A stretch of DNA of 55,024 nt, taken from contig JACQZN010000033.1 of the NCBI GenBank assembly GCA_016213845.1, positions 1 through 55,024 of the forward strand, written 5' to 3'. The notes below the pieces were generated by a model, which did no database searches, was not told the origin of the DNA, and saw only the letters and a program-made list of their open reading frames with translations. This document shows positions 1 through 9,000 of the stretch, piece after piece. The DNA comes from Candidatus Wallbacteria bacterium (GTDB lineage: Bacteria > Muiribacteriota > UBA6191 > JACPRK01). Position numbers and translations under genes: made by a program. Every line of letters begins with the position of its first letter. Positions within the stretch are counted from its first letter, which is position 1.

Positions 1-1343
1 CTCGTGTACTTGACGGCGTTGCCGATCAGGTTGAGCAGCACCTGCCGCAGCCTCAGGTAGTCTGCCCGTACGCGCGGACCGTCGGCCGCAGGCGCCAAGA
101 GCTCGCAGGTCAAGCCCTTGGCCCTTGCCTGGACCGCCGAGATCGGGATCACCTCGTCCAGCAATTTCGAAGCGTCGATCCACTCCAGGTTCAGAGGGAC
201 GCTGCCAGCTTCGATCTTGGCCAGGTCGAGAATGTCGTTGAGTAGCGTCGCCAGGTGCGTCCCGGTGTTGTACGCATACGCGAGCAGGCTCCGCTCTTCC
301 TCCGGCGTCGCCCCGGCCCCCTCCAGGATCAGCTTCAAGAAGCCGAGCAACGAATTGAGCGGCGTGCGGAGCTCATGCGACGTGTTGGCCAGGAACTGAC
401 TCTTGAGCCGGTCGGCCTCTGCCAGCAGCCGCGCCTTGTCCTCCAGCTGCTGCTTGCTCTCCCTGAGCTCCCGCTCCATCCGCCTGCGGATAGTCACGTC
501 GCGGAACAGCCACAGCCGCCCCAGGACCTCGCCGCGCTCGTCGCGCACGGGACCGCTGGAGCGGTGCAGCATCCTCGGGACGGGCAGCGCCAGCTCGATC
601 TCGTCCTCGCCCTCGGCCGCCGGATCGGAGTACAGCTCGCCCACGCGGCGCTCGAACTCGACGGGGTCCTTCAGGCAGCCGAACACCGCGGCGCGCACCT
701 TCGCGTCGTCGGCGCCGATCACGGCCGCCGGGTCGAGGCCGAAGAACTCGCCGAAACGCCGGTTCGCAACGGAGATGCGCAGGTTGGCGTCGACCATCAG
801 GATGCCGTCCGCCGAGGCCTCGTAGAGCGCCTGGAGCCGTCGGGTCGTGTCGCGCAGCGCGTCCTGGTAGCGCGCGGCTTCCATGATTCCGTCGATCAGG
901 ATCGGCGCCAGCTCCGAGAGCGTGTCGAGCGTGCGCTCGTCCTCCGCGCGGGGCTTGTCGAAGGCCGCCCAGAGACAGGCGAACGGCGAGCCGCCCGAGT
1001 CCTCCAGCGTCACCGCCGCGAAGCAGCCATACTCCATCGTGCGGGCCCACTCGGGGGCTGCGCTGGAGCGTGTATCCGCGACCCATATCGGGCCCGTGCA
1101 CGACGCCGCGGGCGGCAGAGCGCAGATTGCCTTGCGCGCGGGTCCCGGGCCGGCCACCACCGAGTACTCCTGGCAGTGCGCGTCGGATGACGCCGCCGCG
1201 TCCGCGACCCGGCGCACTCCGGCAGCCGAGGCACCCAGCAGGCGCGCCAGCAGCTTGAGCACTGCAAGCAGGGGCACCACGGGAGGGGAGCCTGACGGCG
1301 CCCCGGAAGGGCTCGGCTCGTGCGCGGGGACCCGGTCGGCCAT
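1..1343 (-). CDS. Sensor histidine kinase, 3' part outside window
   Basis: This frame stays open from the ATG at 1343 to the left edge (447 codons), so the C-terminal ATPase domain is only just begun. The first ~170 residues look like a GAF-type sensory region with no clear membrane segment. A PAS-like domain follows (about 190-300, containing LYEASADGILMVDANLR), then a short coiled coil and a HisKA dimerisation domain with the phosphoacceptor motif NTSHELRTPLNSLLG. The last visible residues (RQVLLNLIGNAVKY) are the N box of the HATPase domain. It should autophosphorylate and pass phosphate to a response regulator that is not in the window. It is divergent from fabI. The stimulus is not deducible. 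The family call is safe; the sensory-domain names are inferred from pattern only. Confidence 0.88.
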   Translation of the reverse strand, partial: MADRVPAHEPSPSGAPSGSPPVVPLLAVLKLLARLLGASAAGVRRVADAAASSDAHCQEYSVVAGPGPARKAICALPPAASCTGPIWVADTRSSAAPEWARTMEYGCFAAVTLEDSGGSPFACLWAAFDKPRAEDERTLDTLSELAPILIDGIMEAARYQDALRDTTRRLQALYEASADGILMVDANLRISVANRRFGEFFGLDPAAVIGADDAKVRAAVFGCLKDPVEFERRVGELYSDPAAEGEDEIELALPVPRMLHRSSGPVRDERGEVLGRLWLFRDVTIRRRMERELRESKQQLEDKARLLAEADRLKSQFLANTSHELRTPLNSLLGFLKLILEGAGATPEEERSLLAYAYNTGTHLATLLNDILDLAKIEAGSVPLNLEWIDASKLLDEVIPISAVQARAKGLTCELLAPAADGPRVRADYLRLRQVLLNLIGNAVKYT

Positions 1344-1426
1344 GGCGATGCTATCCTCGCATATCAGCTGCGGCCACTGGAGTCCGGAGTAGCGCCCGGC
1401 TTCCGGGGGCCCGGGTTGTGCTTGTG

Positions 1427-1456
1427 TATACTGGCTCGGCCATCTGGCCGAGGAGG
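1427..1456 (+). promoter_or_regulatory. fabI candidate -10, leader hairpin and Shine-Dalgarno
   Basis: A -10-like TATACT lies at 1427-1432; no good -35 is seen 16-18 bases upstream. Directly after it, CTCGGCC (1435-1441) and GGCCGAG (1446-1452) form a 7-bp stem with a 4-base loop. The stem overlaps the first bases of the AGGAGG ribosome binding site (1451-1456), so the hairpin could partly mask translation. The Shine-Dalgarno decides the GTG start at 1467. The promoter call is weak; the hairpin and RBS are read directly. Confidence 0.45.
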
Positions 1457-1466
1457 ATCGAACACC

Positions 1467-2237
1467 GTGCTCGAAAACAAGCTGGGTCTGGTTCTGGGGG
1501 TCGCCAACAAGCGTAGCATCGCGTGGGCAATCTCGCGCGCCGCGGCCACGCGCGGCGCCCGGCTGGCCCTGACGTACCAAGGCGAGCGGCTGCTCGAGGA
1601 CGTGAAGGAGCTGGCGGCGACGTTGCCTCAGCCGGCGCTGCTCTTGCCCTGCGACGTCACCCGCGACGAGGACATCGACTCCGTGATGGCCCGTATCCGC
1701 GAGGAGTTCGGCGGTCTGGACTTCCTCGTGCACTCCGTCGCCTTCGCGCAGCGCGAGGACCTCGAGGGAAACTACCTGTCGACCGGCCGAGAGGGCTTTC
1801 GTCTGGCGCACGACATTGGCGCCTACTCGCTCACCGGCCTTGCGCGCGCCGCTGCACCATTGATGCAGCCCCGCGGCGGCGGCAGCATCGTCACGATGAC
1901 CTACATCGGCGGCGAGCGCGTCGTCCCTCACTACAACGTGATGGGCATCGCCAAGGCATCGCTAGAGCAGAGCGTGCGTTACCTGGCCGCCGACCTTGGA
2001 GCCGCAAACGTCCGCGTCAACGCCATCAGCGCCGGCCCCATCAAGACGCTCGCGGCCCGGGGCATTCCCCACTTCACCGACATGTGGAAGTGGGCCGCCG
2101 AGAAGTCACCGCTCAAGCGCAACATCGACGTCGACGAGGTCGCCGACACCGCAGTCTTCCTTCTCAGCTCCATGAGCCGAGGGATCACCGGCGAGACCAT
2201 CCATGTCGACGCCGGGTACCACATCATGGGGCTGTAG
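1467..2237 (+). CDS. fabI: Enoyl-[acyl-carrier-protein] reductase (NADH)
   Basis: This is the last reductive step of the fatty acid elongation cycle: reduction of trans-2-enoyl-ACP to acyl-ACP, in the cytoplasm. From the GTG at 1467 the protein has 256 residues, the normal FabI length. The in-frame extension further upstream has no family character. AGGAGG ends 10 bases before this GTG and fixes the start. The N-terminal glycine-rich nucleotide site reads GVANKRSIAWAI. The catalytic set is Tyr146, Tyr156 and Lys163 (MTYIGGERVVPHYNVMGIAK region), the same numbers as in E. coli FabI. The stop codon TAG opens a 7-bp repeat array. The gene is convergent with the MlaD-like gene and divergent from the kinase. 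Confidence 0.96.
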   Translation: MLENKLGLVLGVANKRSIAWAISRAAATRGARLALTYQGERLLEDVKELAATLPQPALLLPCDVTRDEDIDSVMARIREEFGGLDFLVHSVAFAQREDLEGNYLSTGREGFRLAHDIGAYSLTGLARAAAPLMQPRGGGSIVTMTYIGGERVVPHYNVMGIAKASLEQSVRYLAADLGAANVRVNAISAGPIKTLAARGIPHFTDMWKWAAEKSPLKRNIDVDEVADTAVFLLSSMSRGITGETIHVDAGYHIMGL

Positions 2238-2271
2238 AGAAGATGGAAGGTAGAAGGTAGAAGGGGGAAGC
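2235..2271 (+). repeat. Heptanucleotide tandem array at the fabI stop codon
   Basis: The fabI TAG is followed by purine-rich 7-bp units on the sense strand: GAGAAGA, TGGAAGG, TAGAAGG, TAGAAGG, GGGAAGC. The same TAGAAGG unit appears on the opposite strand in the array at 2469-2503, so the two convergent genes end in complementary arrays. This belongs to the dispersed heptad family described in the findings. Confidence 0.8.
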
Positions 2272-2468
2272 CGTTACGGGGCACGCGGGCGGCACTCCGC
2301 GTGGGCTTTGGCGATTTGACTCCGGTTCCTGGAGACAGCCCGGCGCTCCTCCCATTTCGAATTGCTACACCGCGCGGCTCCGTAGCTGAACGACCCCGAC
2401 AAGGGCGTGGCGGCGGTTCGAGGGCCAGCCCGCACTGCTTCCCGGCAAGCCTGGCCAGTCGTTCCCCT

Positions 2469-2503
2469 CTTCCACCTTCTATCTTCCGCCTTCTACCTTC
2501 CCG
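2469..2503 (-). repeat. Heptanucleotide tandem array across the stop codon of the MlaD-like gene
   Basis: Five in-phase 7-bp units lie on the plus strand: CTTCCAC, CTTCTAT, CTTCCGC, CTTCTAC, CTTCCCG. The TAG stop of the minus-strand gene (2493-2495) falls inside the fourth unit, so the array reaches about 8 bases into the coding sequence. About 195 bases separate it from the oppositely oriented fabI array; I see nothing recognisable in that gap. Confidence 0.8.
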
Positions 2504-3248
2504 TCGCCGGCTCCGTCGCGGGTGCGGAATCATCCCCGGACACGGCGGCCGACTCGGCAATCGACTCCAGGATGCGTTCGAACTCCCGCTGCTGCTCGGC
2601 GGCGGCGCGGATCTTCTTCTGGGTTTCGTCGACCTCTTCGGGGGTCGTGAGCTCCCGGCCGTGGACCGGGATCGAGGCGGGCGGATTGGGGCCAGGGTCG
2701 TTCTTCGGGAAGCCGATCTTGTCGCCTTCCTTCATCCCTCCGGCGCCCGCGCCGGGGAAAATCTGCAGGTAGGGCTCGCCCAGCATCCCCGCTGCGGCCA
2801 CCTTCGGGTCGCTCTTGTCGCCGTAGAGCGGCCAGAGCGATCCGAGCAGCTCCGGGTAGATGCTGCACTCCAGCTTCACACCCGTCAGCATCACGGGAGC
2901 CAGGGCCGCGTCCTTCTGCAGCTTTCTCAGCTTGGCAAGCTGCTCCTCGCCTCCGGCCAGATCGTCCAGACGGGCCTTGGAAAGCTCGCTCGGCCTCAAG
3001 ACCTCGGCGGTGAAAAACGTGACGTCCTCGATCTTGCCGATCGCCCGCCGGAAGGCCGTGACCATGTTCCCCGTGGTCAACGTTTCGTCGACAGCGCTGC
3101 CGTCGAGGTAGACGTTGACCCGGATCTTGGGGCCTCGCAGGACGCCCTTCACCGCGTCGACGTAGAGGCTGATGCCCATGATGACCAGAGCTACGGTCAG
3201 GACGAACAACCCGTCCTTCACCTTGGTTGGGAAGATCGATTTTTTCAT
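2493..3248 (-). CDS. Membrane-anchored MlaD-like component of an Mla-type transporter
   Basis: The protein has 251 residues. A short cytoplasmic start is followed by one membrane helix (about 13-31, GLFVLTVALVIMGISLYVD) and a soluble periplasmic region. The start of that region (KIRVNVYLDGSAVDETLTTG) resembles the opening strand of an MCE domain, but the usual MCE glycine/valine pattern is not convincing. The C-terminal third is charged and probably helical. The gene ends 10 bases after the mlaE-like gene on the same strand, which is the place of the substrate-binding MlaD/MCE subunit in phospholipid transport operons. I infer that role from context; the domain match is weak. It is convergent with fabI and ends in a heptad array. 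Confidence 0.6.
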   Translation of the reverse strand: MKKSIFPTKVKDGLFVLTVALVIMGISLYVDAVKGVLRGPKIRVNVYLDGSAVDETLTTGNMVTAFRRAIGKIEDVTFFTAEVLRPSELSKARLDDLAGGEEQLAKLRKLQKDAALAPVMLTGVKLECSIYPELLGSLWPLYGDKSDPKVAAAGMLGEPYLQIFPGAGAGGMKEGDKIGFPKNDPGPNPPASIPVHGRELTTPEEVDETQKKIRAAAEQQREFERILESIAESAAVSGDDSAPATEPATGR

Positions 3249-3258
3249 TCGGGACGTC

Positions 3259-3979
3259 TCACTTGAGGAACATCGAGATGAGGATTCGGAAGATGCGCGT
3301 GAGGAAGAAGTCGCTGATGAGGATGAGGATCATCGAGTGCACGACCGTGTCGCGGGTCGCGCGCCCGACCCCGACGTTACCTCCGTGCGCCCGCAGGCCG
3401 TGGAGGCACCCCATCACCGAGATGACCCCGCCCCAGACGGTCGACTTGCAGAGTGAGACCAGGATGTCCTTCAGGTAGACCGTGCTGGCGGAGGCGTGAA
3501 GGAACACCACCGCGGTCATCCCCAGCTTCCCGACGCAGTAGAGGAACCCGCCGAAGACGCCTGCCAGGTTTGCCAGCAGCGCCAGCATGGGCAGGCCTAC
3601 CATCAGCGCCAGTACGCGCGGCGTCACCAGGAAGACGACCGGATCGATGGCCAGCGCCCGCAGCGCGTGCACTTGCTTCGTCACGGCCATCGAGCTGATC
3701 TGGGCCGCAATGCCCGCGCCGGACCGGCCCGCGATGATGAGCGCCGTGAACACGGGCCCCAGCTCCAGCAGCATCGACTTTGTCACGATCGCCGGGATGA
3801 ACAGGGTCGCCTGCTCCATGTGGATGTCGGCGAAGGCGTCGGCCGACTGCGTGCCAGGCGTCGACCGCGATCTCTTCCAGGTGAAGCCAGAAGTCCGACG
3901 CGTTGGACGCGAAGGTCCGCCCCAGCGACCTCGCCCAGAGCTGGACGAAGCCGCCGCATGTCTTCAGGAACTCTTCCAT
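3259..3979 (-). pseudogene. mlaE: MlaE-type ABC transporter permease, disrupted by frameshift and deletion
   Basis: Two reading frames together make an MlaE permease. The ATG at 3979 opens the amino end (MEEFLKTCGGFVQLWARSLG ... EEIAVDAWHAVG). At about 3850 the reading frame must shift to continue with QSADAFADIHMEQ, then the family hallmark LLELGPVFTALIIAGRSG and the rest of the permease to 3259. By comparison with MlaE, about 18-20 residues, the first membrane helix, are missing at the join. A deletion not divisible by three explains both facts. The second frame alone has an ATG at 3819 (186 residues), but that would lack the amino-terminal third. Partners are the MlaD-like gene downstream and the divergent ATPase. 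This could be a true pseudogene, a truncated functional gene, or a local assembly error. Confidence 0.75.
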
Positions 3980-4039
3980 CGGATTGAGGCCCCGATCCTA
4001 GTACGCGCACCCCTCATAGACAAGGACCGGGAAACTCGG

Positions 4040-4131
4040 GAAAATCAGGGACACACGACTCATTTCCTGATGCGTCGGCGAACGGATAGCCGTCGTGGAG
4101 TTAGAAAATGAGTCGTGTGTCCCTAATTTTC
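4040..4131. repeat. 92-bp inverted-repeat element, copy 1 (MITE/REP-like)
   Basis: The two ends are near-perfect inverted repeats of about 26 bp. The left end contains GGGACACACGACTCATTT and the right end its complement, with outer flanks GAAAATCA and TAATTTTC. The same 92-bp element, with an identical 30-base block at its left end, occurs at 47779-47870. It sits in the divergent region between the broken mlaE gene and the ATPase gene. Termini of this GGGACA...ACTCATTT type are familiar to me from REP-like sequences near Y1-family (RAYT-like) transposases; that link is from memory, and no transposase is present here. Confidence 0.8.
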
Positions 4132-4150
4132 CTTGTACCCTCAGCTTCCG

Positions 4151-5251
4151 ATGACCGCTCCCCCTCCTACGCCGCATCCCGACCAACCGCGCGAGGATTA
4201 CGTCCTGGCGGTGCAGAATCTCACCAAGGTCTTTCCGGGCCAGCGCCCGCTCTACCAGTGCGTCAACCTGGTCGTGCCCGCCGACGAGATCCTGGTCATC
4301 GTCGGCGAGAGCGGCATCGGCAAGAGCGTTTTCCTCAGCCTGCTCGTCGGACTCGTCGAGCCCACCGAAGGGGAGGTCTGGTATCGCGCGTCGAAAGACG
4401 ACGGCGGGCCCGTCATCGACATCCCGATCCACGAGCTGGCCGAGCAGGACATGGCCCGCATCCGCACTGAGGTCGGGATCGTCTTCCAGGAGTCGAGCCT
4501 CTTCGACTGGATGACGGTCTACGAGAACATCGAGCTGCCGCTCGAGAAGCACCCCGAGGTGGTGGAACACTGGATCGAGGGCTTCCGGGCGCGACCCAAG
4601 GAGCTCTGCGCGCACCTGACCGCCGCCGCGCACCACCTGCCGCCCAGGCTCGCGGCGCTGGCCAGCACGTGCAGCATCGACGAGCGCGCCACGTCGACGG
4701 CCCTGGAGGAGTGTCTCTCCCTGTCTCGCCGAGAGTTCGCCGCCGAGCTGATCGACGCCTGCGTGCTCGGACGCATGAGCGAGGTGCGGCTGGACGTGGT
4801 CTCCGACCGCAACAAGCTGCCGTCGGAGCTGTCGGGCGGCATGAAGACGCGCGTCGGAATTGCGCGCACTCTGGCGCTGCGCCCCCGCGTGCTGCTCTAC
4901 GACGAGCCAACTGCGGGGCTCGACCCCATCATGGCCAAGGGCGTCGCCAACGCCATCCTCGATCTGCAGGTGCAGAAGGTCGTGCGGACTTCGATCGTCG
5001 TGACCCATGACAAGGAGCTCTACTGGACGTTGCGCGCCGGCACGCGAACTCGTCTCATCTATCTGCATCGCGGCCGCTTTCTCGATGCCGAGGGGCGGCC
5101 CGTGAACGACATCCTCGCCCACCGCGCCCACCTGCGGCGCGACCCGCCGCCGCCCCCGGCGCGGGATGAATCCGGCAGCGAGCGGCGCGAACCGGGGCGA
5201 TTCCTCTCCGAGTTCACGATGCAGAGCTGGTACGAGGCCGCGCGCAAGTGA
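4151..5251 (+). CDS. MlaF-like ABC transporter ATPase with a large helical insertion
   Basis: This is the cytoplasmic ATP-hydrolysing subunit of an Mla-type lipid transporter. Walker A is GESGIGKS (52-59), the Q-loop is VFQESSLFDWMT (Gln113), the signature is LSGGM (227-231), Walker B is VLLYDEPTAGLDP (247-259) and the H-loop is VVTHD (His286). The Q-loop to signature distance is about 115 residues, roughly twice that of MlaF, because of an inserted, probably helical segment (about 135-215). The protein has 366 residues from the ATG at 4151, against about 270 in MlaF; the C-terminal ~50 residues are an extra Pro/Arg-rich tail. A TTG at 4133 is in frame but lies at the edge of the repeat element, so I chose ATG. 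It is divergent from the mlaE-like gene. Confidence 0.88.
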   Translation: MTAPPPTPHPDQPREDYVLAVQNLTKVFPGQRPLYQCVNLVVPADEILVIVGESGIGKSVFLSLLVGLVEPTEGEVWYRASKDDGGPVIDIPIHELAEQDMARIRTEVGIVFQESSLFDWMTVYENIELPLEKHPEVVEHWIEGFRARPKELCAHLTAAAHHLPPRLAALASTCSIDERATSTALEECLSLSRREFAAELIDACVLGRMSEVRLDVVSDRNKLPSELSGGMKTRVGIARTLALRPRVLLYDEPTAGLDPIMAKGVANAILDLQVQKVVRTSIVVTHDKELYWTLRAGTRTRLIYLHRGRFLDAEGRPVNDILAHRAHLRRDPPPPPARDESGSERREPGRFLSEFTMQSWYEAARK

Positions 5252-5853
5252 AGGCCGCGGTCCTCTTGCTGACGCTCTGCACGGCGGCCTGGGCGGGGAC
5301 TCCGGAGCCCCAGCGTCACGCCGAAAGCTACCGCGTCAACGCGCAGGTACGCGGCTCAATCCAGAAGAGTTTCGAGGATCTCGGTGTAGTCGGCGTCGTC
5401 TACCGCGTGACCGGCGCTGCGAAGTCAGTGTTCGCGATCGCCGGAAAGGTGCGGGACCCCGACGATCGCTCGCGGCTCTATCGCTTCACGGCCGAGGTCT
5501 CGCTCGAGCGCTCGGGACGGCACCTGACTTCCCGCGCCCACAGCGGATTCTCCGAGGACGCCGAGGAGTATCGCGACCGCATCCTGGAGATGTCGCCCTT
5601 CGTCTACCTGCTCCGGACGGAGCCATTCCCACCCGGAGGCTCCGGTGAGTCGGAATACGCCGTGAACGGAAAGCCCTACGTCGTGCGCTGGTCCCTGGGC
5701 GAGCGCGGTCCAGAAGCGACGCTCTACGAGGGGCTCCGCACCGTCGGCAAGTTCTTCTTCCGCCCGGGTTCGCCCCAGGCCGGCCCGCACGAGTACGAGA
5801 AGTTCCGGGTCAACACGGTCCGCCGCACCGTGCTGAGCTTCGTGCGCAGATAG
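5248..5853 (+). CDS. Small exported protein of unknown function
   Basis: The GTG start overlaps the TGA of the ATPase gene by four bases (GTGA), so the two are translationally coupled. The protein has 201 residues. An N-terminal signal peptide (MKAAVLLLTLCTAAWA, likely cleavage before GTP) sends it to the periplasm. The mature part has alternating strand-like segments (YRFTAEVSLERSGRHLTSRA, YAVNGKPYVVRWSLG) and no catalytic motif I recognise. Its coupling to the transporter ATPase suggests an accessory periplasmic role in the same lipid-transport system; this is inference from position only. Its TAG stop is followed by a single TAGAAGG unit. Confidence 0.72.
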   Translation: MKAAVLLLTLCTAAWAGTPEPQRHAESYRVNAQVRGSIQKSFEDLGVVGVVYRVTGAAKSVFAIAGKVRDPDDRSRLYRFTAEVSLERSGRHLTSRAHSGFSEDAEEYRDRILEMSPFVYLLRTEPFPPGGSGESEYAVNGKPYVVRWSLGERGPEATLYEGLRTVGKFFFRPGSPQAGPHEYEKFRVNTVRRTVLSFVRR

Positions 5854-5857
5854 AAGG

Positions 5858-5945
5858 CCCGTGGCGGCTACCTGTACCGGGGTTTTCCAGAGGGTACTCA
5901 TTCCTGTCAGGAAATCCCGTGGCGGCTACCTGTACCGGGTTTTTC
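5858..5945. repeat. Direct repeat pair, 58-bp period
   Basis: A 24-base identical segment beginning CCCGTGGCGGCTACC and ending TGTACCGGG starts at 5858 and again at 5916; both copies run on into a T-rich tail (GGGGTTTTCC and GGGTTTTTCG). The copies lie between two convergent genes. A 13-base piece, CTGTACCGGGTTT, recurs at 36610-36622. Function unknown. Confidence 0.75.
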
Positions 5946-5981
5946 GCTACCAGAAGAGGAGACGGCGACCGGCGGCCGGCC

Positions 5982-6023
5982 CTCTCTACTTCCTTCCGCC
6001 TTCCACCTTCTATCCGCGCCCTA
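5982..6023 (-). repeat. Heptanucleotide array at the stop codon of the triple-CpaF gene
   Basis: In-phase units CTTCCGC (5993), CTTCCAC (6000) and CTTCTAT (6007) are followed by one degenerate unit and the TAG stop (6021-6023, complement strand). Upstream CTCTCTA and CTTCCTT look like decayed units. It is the same family as at 2469-2503 and 16973-17007. Confidence 0.7.
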
Positions 6024-9000
6024 CCCCAGCGGATCGTTCCCTCGCTTCTCCTCGGCCTCCGCAAAGAGCTGGTCCATCGTTTTGGGGATGCCGAAGATGC
6101 CGTCGGGGAGCGGGATCTTCTCGTACTTGAAGCGCAGAAGGAAGCTGGGCAGGTTGCCGGTCGCGCGGCTTTCGCCGAAGATGTGGCCGTCGTCGTCGAC
6201 GCCGTGCTGGTAGAACCGGAACAGGTCCACCAGCTTCACCTCGTCGCCGTCGATGCCAGCGACCTCGGAGATGTAGGTGATCTTGCGCTTGCCGTCGTGC
6301 AGCCGGCTCTGCTGGACGATGAGGTTCACGGCGCTGGCGATCTGCTCGCGGATCGACTTCGACGGCAGCTCCATACCGGCCATCATCACCATCGTCTCCA
6401 GGCGGGCGATCATGTCCCTCGGCGTGTTGGCGTGGCCGGACGTGAGCGAGCCGTCGTGGCCGGTGTTCATCGCCTGCAGCATGTCGAGCGTCTCGCCCGC
6501 GCGGCACTCGCCGACGATGATCCGCTCGGGCCGCATGCGCAGCGTGTTCTTGACGAGGTCGCGGATGGTGATGGCGCCGGCGCCCTCGACGTTGGGCGGG
6601 CGTGATTCGAGGCCGACCACGTGGTCCTGCTGCAGCTGCAGCTCGGCGGCGTCTTCGACGGTGATGATGCGCTCGTCCTCCGGGATGAAGCTGCTGATGG
6701 CGTTGAGAGTGGTGGTCTTGCCGGAGCCCGTGCCGCCGCTGATGACCATGTTGAGCCGCAGGAGCACGCAAGCGTGGAGGAACGCGGACATCTCGGCGGT
6801 GAGCGTCCCGAAGCCGACCAGCTTGTCCATGCCGATCGGCTTCTTGCTGAATTTGCGGATGGTGATGGTCGGCCCGCAGAGCGCCACGGGCGGAATGGCG
6901 GCGTTCACGCGCGAGCCGTCGGGCAGCCGTGCGTCGACGATGGGGCTGGAGACGTCGCAGCGGCGGCCCAGCGGCGAGACGATCTTGTTGATGATGCGCA
7001 TGGCGTGGGAATCGTCCCGGAAGTAGGAGTCGGTCAATGTCAGCTTGCCCTTCTTTTCGGCATAGATCTGCCATGGCCCGTTGACCATGACCTCGGAGAC
7101 CTGCGGGTCGTAGAGCAGCGGCGTGATCGGGCCAAAGCCCGCGATCTCGTTGACCAGCTCGCTGACCACTGCCCGTCCGGCTTTTTCCGAGAGCGCTATC
7201 CCCTGGCTCCTGGAGACCTCGTGGAAGAGCGTCATCGCCTCGCGCTGCACGAAGGCGCGCTCGTCCTCGATGTCCAGCTTCTTTCCCTGGTTCTCCAGGG
7301 CCGCCAGCTTGTCCATCATGAGGTCGAAGATGAGGCCGCGGATGCGGATCGTCTTTTCCAGCTCGCGTCCCTCGAGGCCACCGATGTGAGGGGCGGACGT
7401 GGGACGCCGGGTGACGTGGTGGAGCCCCAGCGGGAAGCAGTCCATCCACTTGAAGGGCGGCTTGCCCTCCAGCCGCTTCAATATGGCCGCGGGGACTTCC
7501 TGATCTGGGTCGCGAGTGGCGGCTCGCGCCAGCTGCTCCTGCAAGTCCCTCTTCTCGCGGGCGATCGTCTCGTTATCGATATCGGAGAAGATCTGCGCGA
7601 GGCTGGTTCCCGGGCCGAAGATGTCGTCCTCGAGCGCAAGGCCCGCGCTGCGGAACTGCGGCAGCCACCGGGGTAGATGGCCGGTGGCGCGGAAGTGGCC
7701 GATCACCTTTCCTCGAGTGTCGACGCCTTCCTGGACGAACTCGAAGATGTTCTCGACTCGCACGTTGTCACCGGTCATCCCGACGACCTCGGTGATGGCG
7801 GTGATCCTTCTGGAGCCGTCCTTCAAGCGGTTCTGCTGGACGATGAGGTGGACGGCGCTGGCGATCTGTTCCCGAATGTTTCGGATCGGCAGGTCCAGCC
7901 CGGCCATCATCACCATCGTCTCGAGTCGCGCCACCATGTCCTTCGGCGTGTTGGCGTGGCCGGTGGTGAGCGAGCCGTCGTGGCCCGTGTTCATCGCTTG
8001 CAGCATGTCCAGCGTCTCGCCCGAGCGGCACTCGCCGACGATGATCCGCTCGGGCCGCATGCGCAGCGAGTTCTTGACGAGGTCGCGGATCGTGACGGCG
8101 CCGCTGCCCTCGATGTTGGGGGGGCGGGTCTCCAGCGGGACGACGTGGTCCTGCTGCAGCTGCAGCTCGGCGGCGTCCTCGATGGTGATGATGCGCTCGT
8201 CTTCCGGGATGAAGCCGCTGATGGCGTTGAGCGTGGTGGTCTTGCCTGAGCCCGTACCGCCGCTGACGACGATGTTGAGCCGCGCCAGCACAGCCGCCTT
8301 CAAGAAGTCGAACATCTCCTGGCTCAGGCTGCCGAAGGTGACCAGCTGTTCCATCTTCAGCGGCTTCTTGCTGAACTTGCGGATGGTGATGGTCGGCCCG
8401 CAGAGCGCCACGGGCGGTATCACGGCGTTGACGCGCGAGCCGTCCCTGAGCCGCGCGTCGACGATCGGCATGCTGGCGTCGCAGCGGCGGCCCAGCGGGG
8501 CGACGATCTTCTGGATGATGTGGTGCGCGTGGGCGTTGTCCTTGAAGAGCGAGTCGGTCAGGACCAGCTTGCCTTTGATCTCTGCGTAGACGCGCTTGGG
8601 GCCGTTGACCATCACCTCGCTGACGGTGGGGTTGTCGAGCAGGTCCTGGATCGGTCCGAGACCCGCGACGTCCTTGAGCGTCTGGCGCAAGATCTCCTGG
8701 CCGGCCGAGCGCGACAGGCGCAGCTTCTGCTCATCCATCAAGGTTGCCAGGCAGCCCTGGAGTTTCTCCGAGAGGATGCGTTTCTCCTCTTCGTAGCTCC
8801 TGCCTTGCAGAGAGACGTTCTCGAACCGCAGCACGACGTTCAGCTTGTCCATCAGCTGATGGCGGATGTGCTCGTTCAGGTCGAACGGGATCTCGTCCTT
8901 CTCGATCTCCTTCTTGTCGCGGTAGTTCTGCAGGATCGCGCCGATCTTGCGCTTCTTCTGCTCGGGCTCCTCCTCGAGCTTCTGGAGCTCCACCGGAAGA

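Noticed and set aside
1320..1466. N-terminal extension of FabI
   Set aside because: The open frame extends upstream, but AGGAGG and family length fix the GTG at 1467.
6010..7449. Minus-strand 479-codon frame inside the third CpaF module
   Set aside because: Frame-shifted shadow rich in Arg/His/Pro; the CpaF frame explains the same DNA.
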